NCBI GenBank assembly: GCA_021793945.1 | Contig: JAJYRT010000037.1 | Coordinates: 1-14,612, forward strand | DNA length: 14,612 nucleotides | Reading direction: 5' to 3' | From: Thermoplasmata archaeon | Lineage (GTDB): Archaea > Thermoplasmatota > Thermoplasmata > Thermoplasmatales > Thermoplasmataceae | In this document: positions 1 through 7,971 of the stretch, in pieces | Numbering within the stretch: position 1 is the stretch's first letter | Layout: each line of letters opens with the position of its first letter | Notes under the pieces: generated by a model | Databases searched by the model: none | The model's input: the letters and a program-made list of their open reading frames with translations, nothing else | What the model was told of the DNA's origin: nothing | Translations under genes and position numbers: made by a program

Positions 1-752
1 ATTGTGGACGAACCGACGATCTTCATCTGGAACTGTGCAGGTGACAGCGCAAGGTACGCAAGGTAGGCTTCATCTGCCAGTCTTGATGAAGCGAGGGCGA
101 CGTTTATGGTAAGGTTTGAGGAGGACAGGTTAGAACTGATGTAGGAGACGTTCTGGCTGTGCAGGGGGATGTAGAGTGACATGTTTGCACGATCAGGCGT
201 GGAAAGTAATGCAGGGTTTAATGATGTCCTGCCCGAATAGGAATCCAGTGCTGCATATACTGCCCCCAGTTCTCCCACCACCGTTACTGAGGATGAGGGA
301 TTCGCAGCAAATAGTGATATGTTGGTAATGCCGGAAAGATTTGTGTAGTTCAGAAATACACCTATATACCGCATCATGCTGCTATTGAGGCCTGTGCTGA
401 ATAGCGAAAAGACATTCAGGCTCGAGATCTCAAAGACCGAGAACCCCTTGTAAGTGCTCTGCTCAGTCAGGATGGTCGATGAAACATTAAGCTTCAAGCC
501 GGATTTCCCTGAAGCAATTGTAGTCAGCGATGCCTGCAGGACAATACCTGCACTGCCGTTCACTGCAAAGGGATAATAGACTGTCCCATTGTGGGATATC
601 ATCGCCACAGCCGTGACGTTGGAAGGCAGGAAGTTCATCGGATAGGAAGATCGTGAATCCGCACTCTGCAATTGCATAATCACGTAAACGCCGGGGACTA
701 TTACCATAACGGCAACAGCAGCTACAAGAGCATATTTTATGGACGGATTCAT
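1..752 (-). CDS. Exported, sequon-rich membrane-anchored surface protein, C-terminus cut by window edge
   Basis: The minus-strand frame opens with ATG at 752 and stays open for 250 codons to the left edge, so the C-terminus is missing. Residues 7-27 form one hydrophobic segment after a short Lys-containing N-terminus, which suggests a signal anchor or uncleaved signal peptide. The rest is Ser/Thr/Asn-rich and contains 12 N-x-S/T sequons (N45, N55, N65, N89, N123, N135, N138, N144, N190, N201, N208, N213), as expected of an archaeal cell-surface glycoprotein facing the outside. Only C-terminal residues beyond the edge could show a second anchor. The start lies 18 bases after the stop of the LigB-family gene. 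A possible TATA-like stretch at 781-790 on the minus strand would give a short leader, but co-transcription with the LigB gene is equally possible. I do not recognise the family; its function is unknown. Confidence 0.8.
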   Translation of the reverse strand, partial: MNPSIKYALVAAVAVMVIVPGVYVIMQLQSADSRSSYPMNFLPSNVTAVAMISHNGTVYYPFAVNGSAGIVLQASLTTIASGKSGLKLNVSSTILTEQSTYKGFSVFEISSLNVFSLFSTGLNSSMMRYIGVFLNYTNLSGITNISLFAANPSSSVTVVGELGAVYAALDSYSGRTSLNPALLSTPDRANMSLYIPLHSQNVSYISSNLSSSNLTINVALASSRLADEAYLAYLALSPAQFQMKIVGSST

Positions 753-770
753 GTATACTTTAAGTTATCG

Positions 771-1562
771 CTACCGGGTAGATAAATATGGCTGGCTGTG
801 AGCAAAAAGCATGCCGAAATAATGCTCCACGTAATAGTATTCCATATGCATCCTAATCTCGCCTGCCTTGAGGAACCCGAGCATTATTAGAAGGTTCCAG
901 TAACTATCAGGCCTGGCTTCACTGATGATGGATTCTTGAATTTCCATGGATCTGGAGAAACTGTTCAGCCGAAACATGTCCTGCACTGCATCATCATAGA
1001 CCTTTGCGGCGGGTGAATAGCCATAAGGGCCATCTGCGGCATGCGTGTGAGCCATGTCCGCGCTGAATACCATGGAAACCCGCCTGTCATATTCATCCAG
1101 TATTTTGAACAGGACACTGCCAAATTCCACCAGTTCTTCTCTCCTGTTGAATCTGGGTTGACCCATCATGACTACATCGCCTCCAGGAAAGAACTGGAGC
1201 GGTATCAGGGTCCCGAAATCGATAGGAAAGGTCGACTTGGGCCCGGACCCGGTCGCGAAGGTAACCCTTTCAACGATCCCAGGGCTGGAATCGGCGATAA
1301 TCCCGGCAAGTTTCCCGTCATTCATGTATTTGCCCCGTATAATGCGGGTGGCTACCCTGAAGTTGCCCGCAAAATTCTCAGTCATTATAATGCCGATATT
1401 CCTGCTCAGCGTCAGGCCATGCGGCGAGATGACAACCCTTACATCTGAGTTATCCATGCTGGCAGATCCGGCTATCTTTTTTGCCATTACCCTGCTGTTC
1501 TCGTTGGGCAGGTCAATTAGCTCATCGCCGTGGGGAATCCAGTATGTGGCATTCAAAACCAT
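771..1562 (-). CDS. Class III extradiol dioxygenase (LigB) family protein
   Basis: Proteins of this family hold non-haem Fe(II) and cleave aromatic diol rings, but the fold also includes non-catalytic relatives such as MEMO. Numbering from the upstream TTG at 1571, the visible family marks are IPHGDE with H14, SPHG with H51 (both candidate metal ligands), the block SADMAHTH with H175 and H177 followed by DGPYGYSP, and a C-terminal acidic patch with E244/E249 just before YFGM. About 263 residues is normal for a stand-alone B-type subunit. I chose the ATG at 1562 rather than the in-frame TTG at 1571 because a strong TATA-like box at 1582-1595 lies about 26 bases before it, which fits a leaderless message. 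No A-type partner subunit lies next to it. The substrate cannot be read from the sequence. The surface-protein gene follows after 18 bases and may share its transcript. Confidence 0.8.
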   Translation of the reverse strand: MVLNATYWIPHGDELIDLPNENSRVMAKKIAGSASMDNSDVRVVISPHGLTLSRNIGIIMTENFAGNFRVATRIIRGKYMNDGKLAGIIADSSPGIVERVTFATGSGPKSTFPIDFGTLIPLQFFPGGDVVMMGQPRFNRREELVEFGSVLFKILDEYDRRVSMVFSADMAHTHAADGPYGYSPAAKVYDDAVQDMFRLNSFSRSMEIQESIISEARPDSYWNLLIMLGFLKAGEIRMHMEYYYVEHYFGMLFAHSQPYLSTR

Positions 1563-1581
1563 AGGTAACAAGAGACAGGGA

Positions 1582-1595
1582 AATAATAAAAATTT
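1582..1595 (-). promoter_or_regulatory. TATA-like box for the LigB-family gene
   Basis: The minus strand reads AAATTTTTATTATT, centred about 26 bases before the ATG at 1562. This is the usual archaeal distance from TATA box to transcription start, so the transcript would be leaderless. It also argues against the TTG at 1571, which would lie upstream of the predicted RNA start. Confidence 0.55.
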
Positions 1596-1792
1596 GGCTG
1601 TTCAGGTTCCCTGGCCCACTGGACTCATCAAACCATAATCATATATATGGCAAGATGCGAATGTGCAGATTTCCTCAAGATCCCGTTCACTCTTGCGGAA
1701 GTCTAAACAGTGCACCATTTCGAATGCATCTGGATAGTTCATATAGTAACTGCCGAAATCCCGCATGAAAATTACAATGCGTTCTTATGGAC

Positions 1793-1804
1793 AAAAGAAA
1801 AAAT
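1793..1804 (-). terminator. Possible oligo-T terminator after citrate synthase
   Basis: The minus strand reads ATTTTTTCTTTT about 40 bases after the citrate synthase stop codon. Archaeal RNA polymerase commonly ends transcription at such U-runs without a hairpin. No inverted repeat precedes it. Confidence 0.4.
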
Positions 1805-1843
1805 GGTGAATGTAAATACGTTTCCGGAAATATTTGAAAGTGC

Positions 1844-2998
1844 CTATCTCCTCTCTATGGGCACATATTTCACGTCAAGCTCCCCGGTGTAGTTGTCGAG
1901 GGGCCTGAAGAGCCGGTTGTTCTGCCAGTATTCGAAAAGATGGGCACACCACCCTGCGACCCTTGCGGATGCGAACACGGGAGTAAATAGATCAGACGGT
2001 ACGTCAATGCCGATGTACAGTGGTCCGGAAAAGAAATCTATGTTAGGCCAGATTCCCTTGGTTTTGCTGAGCTTCTCCTCCATGAGCTTTTCCGCCCTGA
2101 TGGCGATTTCCAGCAGCTTCTCTACTGACGGATCGGTGGTTTTCTTCATGAATATCTTAAGGTAGTTGTAAACGATCTTTGCCCGCGGGTCATAAGCTTT
2201 GTACACCCTGTGACCGAAACCCATGATCCTCTGTTTGCCTGCAAGTGCATCCTCTATGTATTTCTCTGTATTGTCAGGCTCTCCTATGGCTCTCATCATC
2301 TTGAGCGCAGCTTCGTCGGCTCCACCATGAAGCGGCCCCCTGAGGGTCGAAATTCCGGTCACAACGGATGCATACACATCTGCAAGCGTTGATCCAGTAA
2401 CAAGCGTGGAAAAAGTAGATGCGTTGCTTCCATGCTCAGCATGGAGTATGAACATGAGGTCGATCAGCTTTGCAGAGTCCTTGTCTGGTTCCCTTCCTGT
2501 AAGCATGTAGAGGAAATTTGAAGTGTGGGAAAGCTTGGCAAGGGGGCGGACAACTGGTTTTCCCTGTCTGTATCTGCCAATCATTGCCACTATGGTGGGC
2601 ATCTTGGCAATGAGTTTGATCGCTCTCTCCTCATTCGCCTCCACGCTCTTGTCCTCCATGTCAGTGTCATAGGAAGAAAGGACCGAAACGCAGGTACGAA
2701 GGATATCGTTCGGATGTGTGCGGCCGGAAAATTCAGCCACAATCTCCTCGATGGCATCAGGAACCTCACGCTCATCGACGAGTTTCTTGACAAAAATCTC
2801 GTATTCAGATTTAGTTGGAAGATGCCCATGCAGTAGCAGGAAAGCAACCTCCTCATAATTCGAACTATCGGCCAGGGCTTCAATCGGGTATCCTCTATAC
2901 CAGAGCTTCCCGTTTGTACCGTCTATCTTGCACAACTTGGTATCAGCTATGTATATTCCCTCAAGTCCCTTGCTTATAGTTACGTTAGTATCGGCCAT
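1844..2998 (-). CDS. gltA: Citrate synthase
   Basis: This cytoplasmic enzyme condenses oxaloacetate and acetyl-CoA to citrate at the entry of the TCA cycle. The 384-residue protein covers the whole family. The catalytic triad is visible: H224 in GPLHGGA, H263 in GFGHRVYKAYDPRAK and D321 in NIDFFSG. H189 in the HAEHGSNAS block is the expected further active-site histidine. The length and the C-terminus ending KYVPIERR match the archaeal/Gram-positive small dimeric type, as in Thermoplasma acidophilum. A 2-methylcitrate synthase activity cannot be excluded, because the two enzymes share these motifs. The gene stands alone: 98 bases separate its start from the end of the hydrogenase-like operon, a TATA-like stretch lies at 3017-3033, and a U-run follows its stop. 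Confidence 0.96.
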   Translation of the reverse strand: MADTNVTISKGLEGIYIADTKLCKIDGTNGKLWYRGYPIEALADSSNYEEVAFLLLHGHLPTKSEYEIFVKKLVDEREVPDAIEEIVAEFSGRTHPNDILRTCVSVLSSYDTDMEDKSVEANEERAIKLIAKMPTIVAMIGRYRQGKPVVRPLAKLSHTSNFLYMLTGREPDKDSAKLIDLMFILHAEHGSNASTFSTLVTGSTLADVYASVVTGISTLRGPLHGGADEAALKMMRAIGEPDNTEKYIEDALAGKQRIMGFGHRVYKAYDPRAKIVYNYLKIFMKKTTDPSVEKLLEIAIRAEKLMEEKLSKTKGIWPNIDFFSGPLYIGIDVPSDLFTPVFASARVAGWCAHLFEYWQNNRLFRPLDNYTGELDVKYVPIERR

Positions 2999-3016
2999 GT
3001 CACCTTCATTACTGAA

Positions 3017-3033
3017 ATATACTTATTATTTTA
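3017..3033 (-). promoter_or_regulatory. TATA-like box for citrate synthase
   Basis: The minus strand reads TAAAATAATAAGTATAT, centred about 27 bases before the ATG at 2998. A GGTGA element sits immediately before the start codon, too close for a normal ribosome binding site, so a leaderless or very short-leader transcript is the simpler reading. Confidence 0.5.
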
Positions 3034-3096
3034 GGCTGATAAATGAGGCATAAAGGACATTTGGTGCCCCGGGGATCAAAATTCTCTTATCTTCCC

Positions 3097-4851
3097 TCAA
3101 GCGACATATGCAGAAATGAGGAGCACCACCATGAATGCAACTATCATGTATACCATGTACCATCCTATGGAACTGTTCATGACTCCCAGCGTGATCCTCC
3201 TGGCCATGTTCCTGTAGGATTTCGCAACTGCAATCATGGTATTCCAGAAAATGTCTACCACGCTCACCGGCTGGCTTCCCGAAGTAACATGTGTTCTAAG
3301 TATGCGCCGCAGCATGAGCCTTATATTGCTGGAATACGAATACGAAGTGTAAACAGTCAGATCCTGCCTGCCGCCATTCCATGCGGGGACTGCCCTATCT
3401 CCTGGTTTCCCAAATACAGCATATGCAAGCAGGGCAAATGCGCTTATGACCGCTGCAATATACAGCGGGGAGATGAGGCCAAAATCTGCCGGTCCGAATC
3501 GGGATTCGATAGTGAAGCCGTAGAACACCAGGGTTCCGGATACAGCACCTTTCAGGAAAGCGGGAAAGAGAAGGGGTGACGCCAGGAATAGAAGTGTGAT
3601 GATCGATCCCACAATAAAAATTGTAATACCCCCATGCCTGTCGACTCGGGTTTTCGGATAGAGTTGCGTGAAGGATGCCATCTTTATCATTGCACCGGTT
3701 GCCATGCCTTCACCCATGGCGATCACCGATCCGACCACAATTGCTATAATTCCGATGAAGCCGCCAAGGTACGCTTCCATGAAGAATGATTCAAGCAGCA
3801 TCCACGTTGCCAGGCCTCCTAAGGTCGGGAAGAGGCCGGAAAGGGAGGCGAACGAGACTATGGATCCTGCGGATACCCACCTGCTCCCACCCGCTGAAAC
3901 CTGGCTGAAATATTCGCCCCTGGTAGACCCAACCGTCAGGAAGAGACCGGTCTTGCCAAGGGAATGAGCAAATGAAAAAATTATGATGGTGAGGATAATG
4001 AATATCCTGAAGATATCCTGCTGTACAATGAGCAGCAAACCCAGGGCTGAGAGTATGGACCCGTTGTTCTCTATTGTGCTGAATCCTCCAAGCATCTTCA
4101 TGTTCTCTGCTATGTAAGCGTATATTGAGGCAAACAGCACTGAAATGGACCCGATTGCCAGGAAAAAAATCCCTATTGCAATGGATTGCGGACTCAGGGA
4201 TATCAACCGGAATATCATGAAAACGCCCATCAGTGTCATGGTTGCACTTAGCATAGCGGAAGCATTTGCAGGAGCATTTCCATGGGCTATGGGCAACCAT
4301 TCGCTGATCATGAAGGGCGTAATCCCCATCTTTGTAATGCAACCCAGTGAAATGAGCAGCAGGGGGGTATCGTTGCCAAGAGGCAGAAATGAGAAGGAGA
4401 CCCCACCCTGCTGGAATACGGCGAACGCGGACCCTGCAATGATCAGTATGGTGCTTATCTCGCTGAAGACCATAAAAACGTAAGGAGGGGTATGATCCCT
4501 TGAGTTCAGCCCTATGATTGCATAGGAAGCTATGGACATCACCTCCCAGCCGGCAATGAAGATGAGATATGTTTGGGAGACCAGTATCATCGCCATTCCC
4601 ATAACCGTCAGGGAAAACAGCGATGAGAGCCACCTGCCATATTTCCTGTCGTATTCCAGGGAGTAAATGGAAATAAGCACCCAGACGACGGAGGAGATCA
4701 TGATGAAATACGATTGGTAGTCTGAAGGCCTGAACCCGGTAATAATGAAGATGACAGAACCGGCAACAACGCTGACATATCCCGCTTTCTTGCTGATGAC
4801 CGATAGCAATGATGCGATACCGAAAATAATTACAGCAATGTACTGGTACAT
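3097..4851 (-). CDS. hyfB: HyfB-like antiporter-family membrane subunit of the hydrogenase-related complex
   Basis: This 584-residue polytopic protein belongs to the proton-translocating family shared by NuoL/M/N, MrpA/D and HyfB/HycC. Charged residues of the ion path are present: E103 in GWEVMS, K174 in CITKMGITPF followed by E184 and H190 in the EWLPIAHGNAPANAS block, K252 in ENMKMLGGFSTIEN, and H296/K300 in AHSLGKTGLF. The C-terminal part carries a polar loop at about residues 470-555 and a last membrane helix ending at the C-terminus, as in HyfB-type subunits. It is the last gene of the six-gene operon. Its ATG directly follows the TGA of the small subunit gene (TGAATG), preceded by a GGGGGT ribosome-binding-like element. 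It is expected to couple electron transfer in the peripheral arm to H+ or Na+ movement; the ion is not decidable here. Confidence 0.9.
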   Translation of the reverse strand: MYQYIAVIIFGIASLLSVISKKAGYVSVVAGSVIFIITGFRPSDYQSYFIMISSVVWVLISIYSLEYDRKYGRWLSSLFSLTVMGMAMILVSQTYLIFIAGWEVMSIASYAIIGLNSRDHTPPYVFMVFSEISTILIIAGSAFAVFQQGGVSFSFLPLGNDTPLLLISLGCITKMGITPFMISEWLPIAHGNAPANASAMLSATMTLMGVFMIFRLISLSPQSIAIGIFFLAIGSISVLFASIYAYIAENMKMLGGFSTIENNGSILSALGLLLIVQQDIFRIFIILTIIIFSFAHSLGKTGLFLTVGSTRGEYFSQVSAGGSRWVSAGSIVSFASLSGLFPTLGGLATWMLLESFFMEAYLGGFIGIIAIVVGSVIAMGEGMATGAMIKMASFTQLYPKTRVDRHGGITIFIVGSIITLLFLASPLLFPAFLKGAVSGTLVFYGFTIESRFGPADFGLISPLYIAAVISAFALLAYAVFGKPGDRAVPAWNGGRQDLTVYTSYSYSSNIRLMLRRILRTHVTSGSQPVSVVDIFWNTMIAVAKSYRNMARRITLGVMNSSIGWYMVYMIVAFMVVLLISAYVA

Positions 4852-5475
4852 TCAGACCCCCTTCGCTGCAAGCAACGCCTTAATTATTGTGTACGGGGAG
4901 GGGGGACATCCGGCAATCCGCACATTGTACCTGGACATGTCCAGTGCAGGATTCCCAATTATACCTCCGGATATTGCGCATGCTCCCAGGGCAATGACTA
5001 TTTTCGGATCAGGCATGGCTTCATAGGCCAGCCTGAGAGGATCTTTCATGCCCTCTGTGAAGACCCCCATAACTACGATTGCGTCAGCGTGCCGTGGACT
5101 GTTTGTAATGAAAAGCCCAAGCCTGTTGGCGTCGTAGTGTGGTGTAAAGATATTCATCAGTTCGACGTTGCACCCTCCGCATGAACCACTGTCAAGAGGA
5201 TAGATATAAAAAGACCTGTGAAAGAGGGATACTTCACTTTCGGCGGTGAATATGTCCTGGTTTCCGGTTGGGTTGTACGCCGGGATGCAGCGCCTGCAGA
5301 AGATGCACTTATCCATGTTCCATCCGTTGCCATCAATTGCATCAACAGGGCACTGGGCGTCTCCCGTACCCAAAAGCACTGAAGGCCATAGAGGAGGATC
5401 ATCCGGCGGCGTTTTCGGGAATTTCTCTGTTACTATCCCCTTCCTTATTCCATTCAGGAACCAGAGATTGCTCAT
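4852..5475 (-). CDS. hyfI: HyfI/NuoB-like small Fe-S subunit fused to an N-terminal half-ferredoxin
   Basis: The 207-residue protein has two parts. Residues 94-207 are a NuoB/HycG-type small subunit with the hydrogenase-style cluster ligands C99 and C102 (SCGGCNVE, with the conserved E105), C166 (GACAISGG) and C190 (GCPPSP). Complex I has a CC pair instead of CxxC, so this side is hydrogenase-like. Residues 40-66 resemble the second half of a HyfH/NuoI ferredoxin: C42 in CPVDAI, then C57, C60 and C63 in CIFCRRC. These four are the ligands of one [4Fe-4S] cluster. The CxxCxxC of the other cluster is absent, and its last cysteine is replaced within PAYNP. The start overlaps the large-subunit stop (ATGA), with GGTG upstream. 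The protein probably passes electrons to or from the large subunit at the cytoplasmic face of the membrane. Confidence 0.9.
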   Translation of the reverse strand: MSNLWFLNGIRKGIVTEKFPKTPPDDPPLWPSVLLGTGDAQCPVDAIDGNGWNMDKCIFCRRCIPAYNPTGNQDIFTAESEVSLFHRSFYIYPLDSGSCGGCNVELMNIFTPHYDANRLGLFITNSPRHADAIVVMGVFTEGMKDPLRLAYEAMPDPKIVIALGACAISGGIIGNPALDMSRYNVRIAGCPPSPYTIIKALLAAKGV

Positions 5476-6644
5476 TGCAACACCATCCCCGCTTCCGATA
5501 TCCAGATTCCAAAGCTTTCCCAGTTGAAGTGGAAATCCGTAAAGATGTTGCCCTTCATGGACTGCGTGAATGCTGCTATGTTTGGGGAGGATGGTGAGAT
5601 CATGACGACGTCCCTCACAATAGAATTCTCTATCTTCACATAATAGAAGAGGTCTCCCTGCGGACTCTCCACTCTTGCCGCACCTTCGCCTTCACCCTCC
5701 AGCTTTTCCACCCTGCCTGTGGTCTCGGCTCCTTCAATGGCATCGCCGATTATCCGGGCGGATTGCAGTATTTCTTCTGACCTCACCTGGAAACGCGCAA
5801 ATGCGTCGGATGTCTCATGCAGGACGGGCGTGAAACCAAACCGCGAATAGGGCAGGGTGGGCGAATCGATCCGGGCATCGCTGGCATGTCCGGAGGCGCG
5901 CGCAGCTGGTCCGATAAGCCAATCTGTCAAAACCTTCCCGTTATTTATTAGACGGTTCATGAATATCTTGCTTTCAAGCAGGTCGTCATATATCTCACTG
6001 AATGCGATGGCAATCCTGCGCACTGCATTTCCTATACCTGTAAGATCAATCATAGAATAGCCGGGGGATATGGAACTGAAGAAGTACCTGTGGCCTGTTG
6101 CCCGCGACACGATCCTTGATACCTCTTCCCGGAGGATGGCAAGCTGATTCGCCGGTACGCCGAATCCTGCCGGCTGGCACATCCTCTCTATCACGAGAAG
6201 ATTGCTTCTTATCCTCTCCAGCTCCAAAGCGATTATTCTTGTATATCCAATCCCATCCGGAAGGTCAAATCCAAGTGCATCCTCAACGGCAGATGCGAAT
6301 GCTATGCTGTGGGAAGCGCAATGGAACGCATTTATCCGTTCCACGATGAGGGAAGCATCGCCAATGCTCCTTCCGCGGACAACAATTTTCCTCTGCTTGT
6401 AGGCTGGATTCACATAAACTTCAGTTATGAGTTCGCCTGGCGTTAGAAAATCAACTCCGACCGACTCGATCATTCCCCCGGTGGATGGTCCATATCCGAA
6501 GTAGAACTCTCCCTGCGGTACAGCTTTCCTTTCTGGATGCTTTGCTTCCTCGCTTAGCCTCGCGATGGTCGAAGCGTATACCGTGAACCCCTGAGAATAT
6601 CCTATGAGCCTTCCCGAAGGTTCTCCAAACCTATAGTATTTCAT
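5472..6644 (-). CDS. hyfG: HycE/HyfG-like large subunit without NiFe ligands
   Basis: This 390-residue protein is related to group 4 hydrogenase large subunits and NuoD. Family landmarks are GPSTGG at 52-57, SVEDALG-like AVEDALG at 119-125, ELERI at 141-145, GPAARASGHASDARID at 245-260 (very close to the HycE block) and VESPQGD at 325-331. The N-terminal NiFe motif RxCGxC...H reads RINAFHCASH at 103-112: both cysteine positions are N105 and H108, one cysteine (C109) is shifted by one, and H112 is kept. The C-terminal DPCxxC position reads GIWISE at 379-384, as in NuoD (DxVxGE), and the chain ends six residues later, so no protease-cleaved tail exists. The NuoD quinone histidines are also missing. 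It is therefore neither a hydrogenase nor a recognisable quinone reductase; the Ehr class fits. It overlaps the upstream antiporter gene by 14 bases. Confidence 0.9.
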   Translation of the reverse strand: MKYYRFGEPSGRLIGYSQGFTVYASTIARLSEEAKHPERKAVPQGEFYFGYGPSTGGMIESVGVDFLTPGELITEVYVNPAYKQRKIVVRGRSIGDASLIVERINAFHCASHSIAFASAVEDALGFDLPDGIGYTRIIALELERIRSNLLVIERMCQPAGFGVPANQLAILREEVSRIVSRATGHRYFFSSISPGYSMIDLTGIGNAVRRIAIAFSEIYDDLLESKIFMNRLINNGKVLTDWLIGPAARASGHASDARIDSPTLPYSRFGFTPVLHETSDAFARFQVRSEEILQSARIIGDAIEGAETTGRVEKLEGEGEGAARVESPQGDLFYYVKIENSIVRDVVMISPSSPNIAAFTQSMKGNIFTDFHFNWESFGIWISEAGMVLQ

Positions 6645-7971
6645 TTATCATCACCAGAAAGACAATGCCTATGACCAGCGGAATAACAGAAGCTATGATG
6701 GCAATCGCAGACATTACCCTGTCAGTTTCGCGGTAATCACCGCCGTTGCCGAAAACCATTCTTGATACGTTGAAATTCACTGAGACGAATGCTAGAAACA
6801 GGAAAACCAGTATTATCACCAGCTGGGCATACATATGCAAGGCAAGTATGGCAAGCAGTATCATGAATTCTCCAAAAAACGCGCCAAAGGGAGGAGTGCC
6901 GGTCACTGCGAGAGATGAAAGAAGGAGCGACGACCCCGTAGCTGGCATGCTGGCAGCAAGTCCTGAGACATCCTCTATCTCCCTGCTTCCGGTTGCCCTG
7001 AGTATGTTTCCAGAAGAATAAAATGCGGCAGCCTTCCCGTAGCTGTGGGAAACCAGCAGCAGGAGTGCGCCGATGATCCCCAATCCTCCGATGCTGAGTC
7101 CGATAAGCGCCAGATTCATGTTCTCCATGGTAGAATATGCAAACATCCTCTTGTATCGACGCTGGTATCCAAGGAAGATGGATGCCGCTGCTATGGATAT
7201 TATCCCGAACCATACGTAGAGTGCCGGAAAAGGATCTATCTGGTAGACCCTGTACATTGCATACAGCGCCACCGGCAGAAGTACGCCTGAGAACATTGCA
7301 CTGACGGGCGATGGTGCCTCGCTGTGAGCATCCGGAAGCCATGTATGCACCGGGAATACGCCCACCTTTGTACCGAACCCGATCAGCGCAATTGAAACTG
7401 CAATCCTGGCTGCAAGTGCATCCGTTACACCGCCATGGATTATGGAATATATGTTAAGGGATCCAAAGGCATAGTAAATGAGCACGACGGAGAAGAAAGC
7501 AAATGTCACTCCAGCGGAGACGATTATGATATACCTCCAGGCAGCTTCCAGCGATGTGCTGCTCTTTTCCGTTATCAGCAGAAGGGCTGATGATATGGTA
7601 GTGGCTTCAATCCCGACCCACATGAGGCCGTAGTTGTTTATCTCCAGGCTGAAAAGCATTGAAGCTGTGAAGAGGTTCAAAAGCAGGAAATATGTCCTTT
7701 CGCTGATTCCGGTAGCATGTCCCCTTATGTACCTCGTAGAATATATGGCAGAAAGAAGATAGACGCTGGTGACCATTATCTGGAAAACCCATGTAATATT
7801 GCCTATGAAGAATGTGCCGGGGGACGGGCGAATGAAGAATTGGAAAAGGGACAGTATCGTAACTATGGCACCGGAAGCAATGGAAGCCCTGCCGATATTG
7901 ATGCTGTAGAACGCAGAGGCAATGCCGGGAACAAGAATGATAAATAGAGAAATCAGGTATGCTGCATTCAT
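6631..7971 (-). CDS. hyfF: HyfF-like antiporter-family membrane subunit
   Basis: The 446-residue protein has about 13-14 hydrophobic segments and belongs to the NuoN/NuoM/HyfF/MrpD proton-translocating family. Key charged residues of the ion path are visible: E122 in GIEATTIS, K202 in GFGTKVGVFPVHTWLPDAH with H209 and H216, K274 in RRYKRMFAYSTMENM, and K313 in HSYGKAAAFY. It is shorter than the second antiporter subunit of this operon (HyfB-like, 584 residues) and lacks that protein's C-terminal extension. Its ATG overlaps the HyfE stop (ATGA), and a GGAGG element lies 12 bases before the start. With two antiporter-like subunits, the membrane arm may move more than one ion per catalytic cycle. 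That is an inference from complex I and has not been shown for this complex. Confidence 0.93.
   Translation of the reverse strand: MNAAYLISLFIILVPGIASAFYSINIGRASIASGAIVTILSLFQFFIRPSPGTFFIGNITWVFQIMVTSVYLLSAIYSTRYIRGHATGISERTYFLLLNLFTASMLFSLEINNYGLMWVGIEATTISSALLLITEKSSTSLEAAWRYIIIVSAGVTFAFFSVVLIYYAFGSLNIYSIIHGGVTDALAARIAVSIALIGFGTKVGVFPVHTWLPDAHSEAPSPVSAMFSGVLLPVALYAMYRVYQIDPFPALYVWFGIISIAAASIFLGYQRRYKRMFAYSTMENMNLALIGLSIGGLGIIGALLLLVSHSYGKAAAFYSSGNILRATGSREIEDVSGLAASMPATGSSLLLSSLAVTGTPPFGAFFGEFMILLAILALHMYAQLVIILVFLFLAFVSVNFNVSRMVFGNGGDYRETDRVMSAIAIIASVIPLVIGIVFLVMINEIL

Noticed and set aside
1597..1637. Minus-strand C/D-box-like element (TTGATGA ... CTGA flanked by GGTT/AGCC)
   Set aside because: It has only one box pair, no C'/D' pair and a short total length, and it lies against the LigB-gene TATA box. 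Such short motifs arise often by chance.
1661..1892. Short plus-strand frames in the gap between the LigB-family and citrate synthase genes
   Set aside because: No convincing start context or family features, and the longest runs into the citrate synthase 3' end antisense. The TATATA at 1640-1647 is ordinary A/T sequence here.
3067..3074. CCCCGGGG palindrome between citrate synthase and the operon end, considered as a terminator stem or operator
   Set aside because: It is only eight bases with no loop and no U-run after it on either strand.
6290..6345. A frameshift or sequencing error as the cause of the missing CxxC in the large subunit
   Set aside because: The frame around RINAFHCASH is continuous with conserved sequence on both sides, and the C-terminal motif is independently lost in NuoD-like fashion, so the loss looks real.
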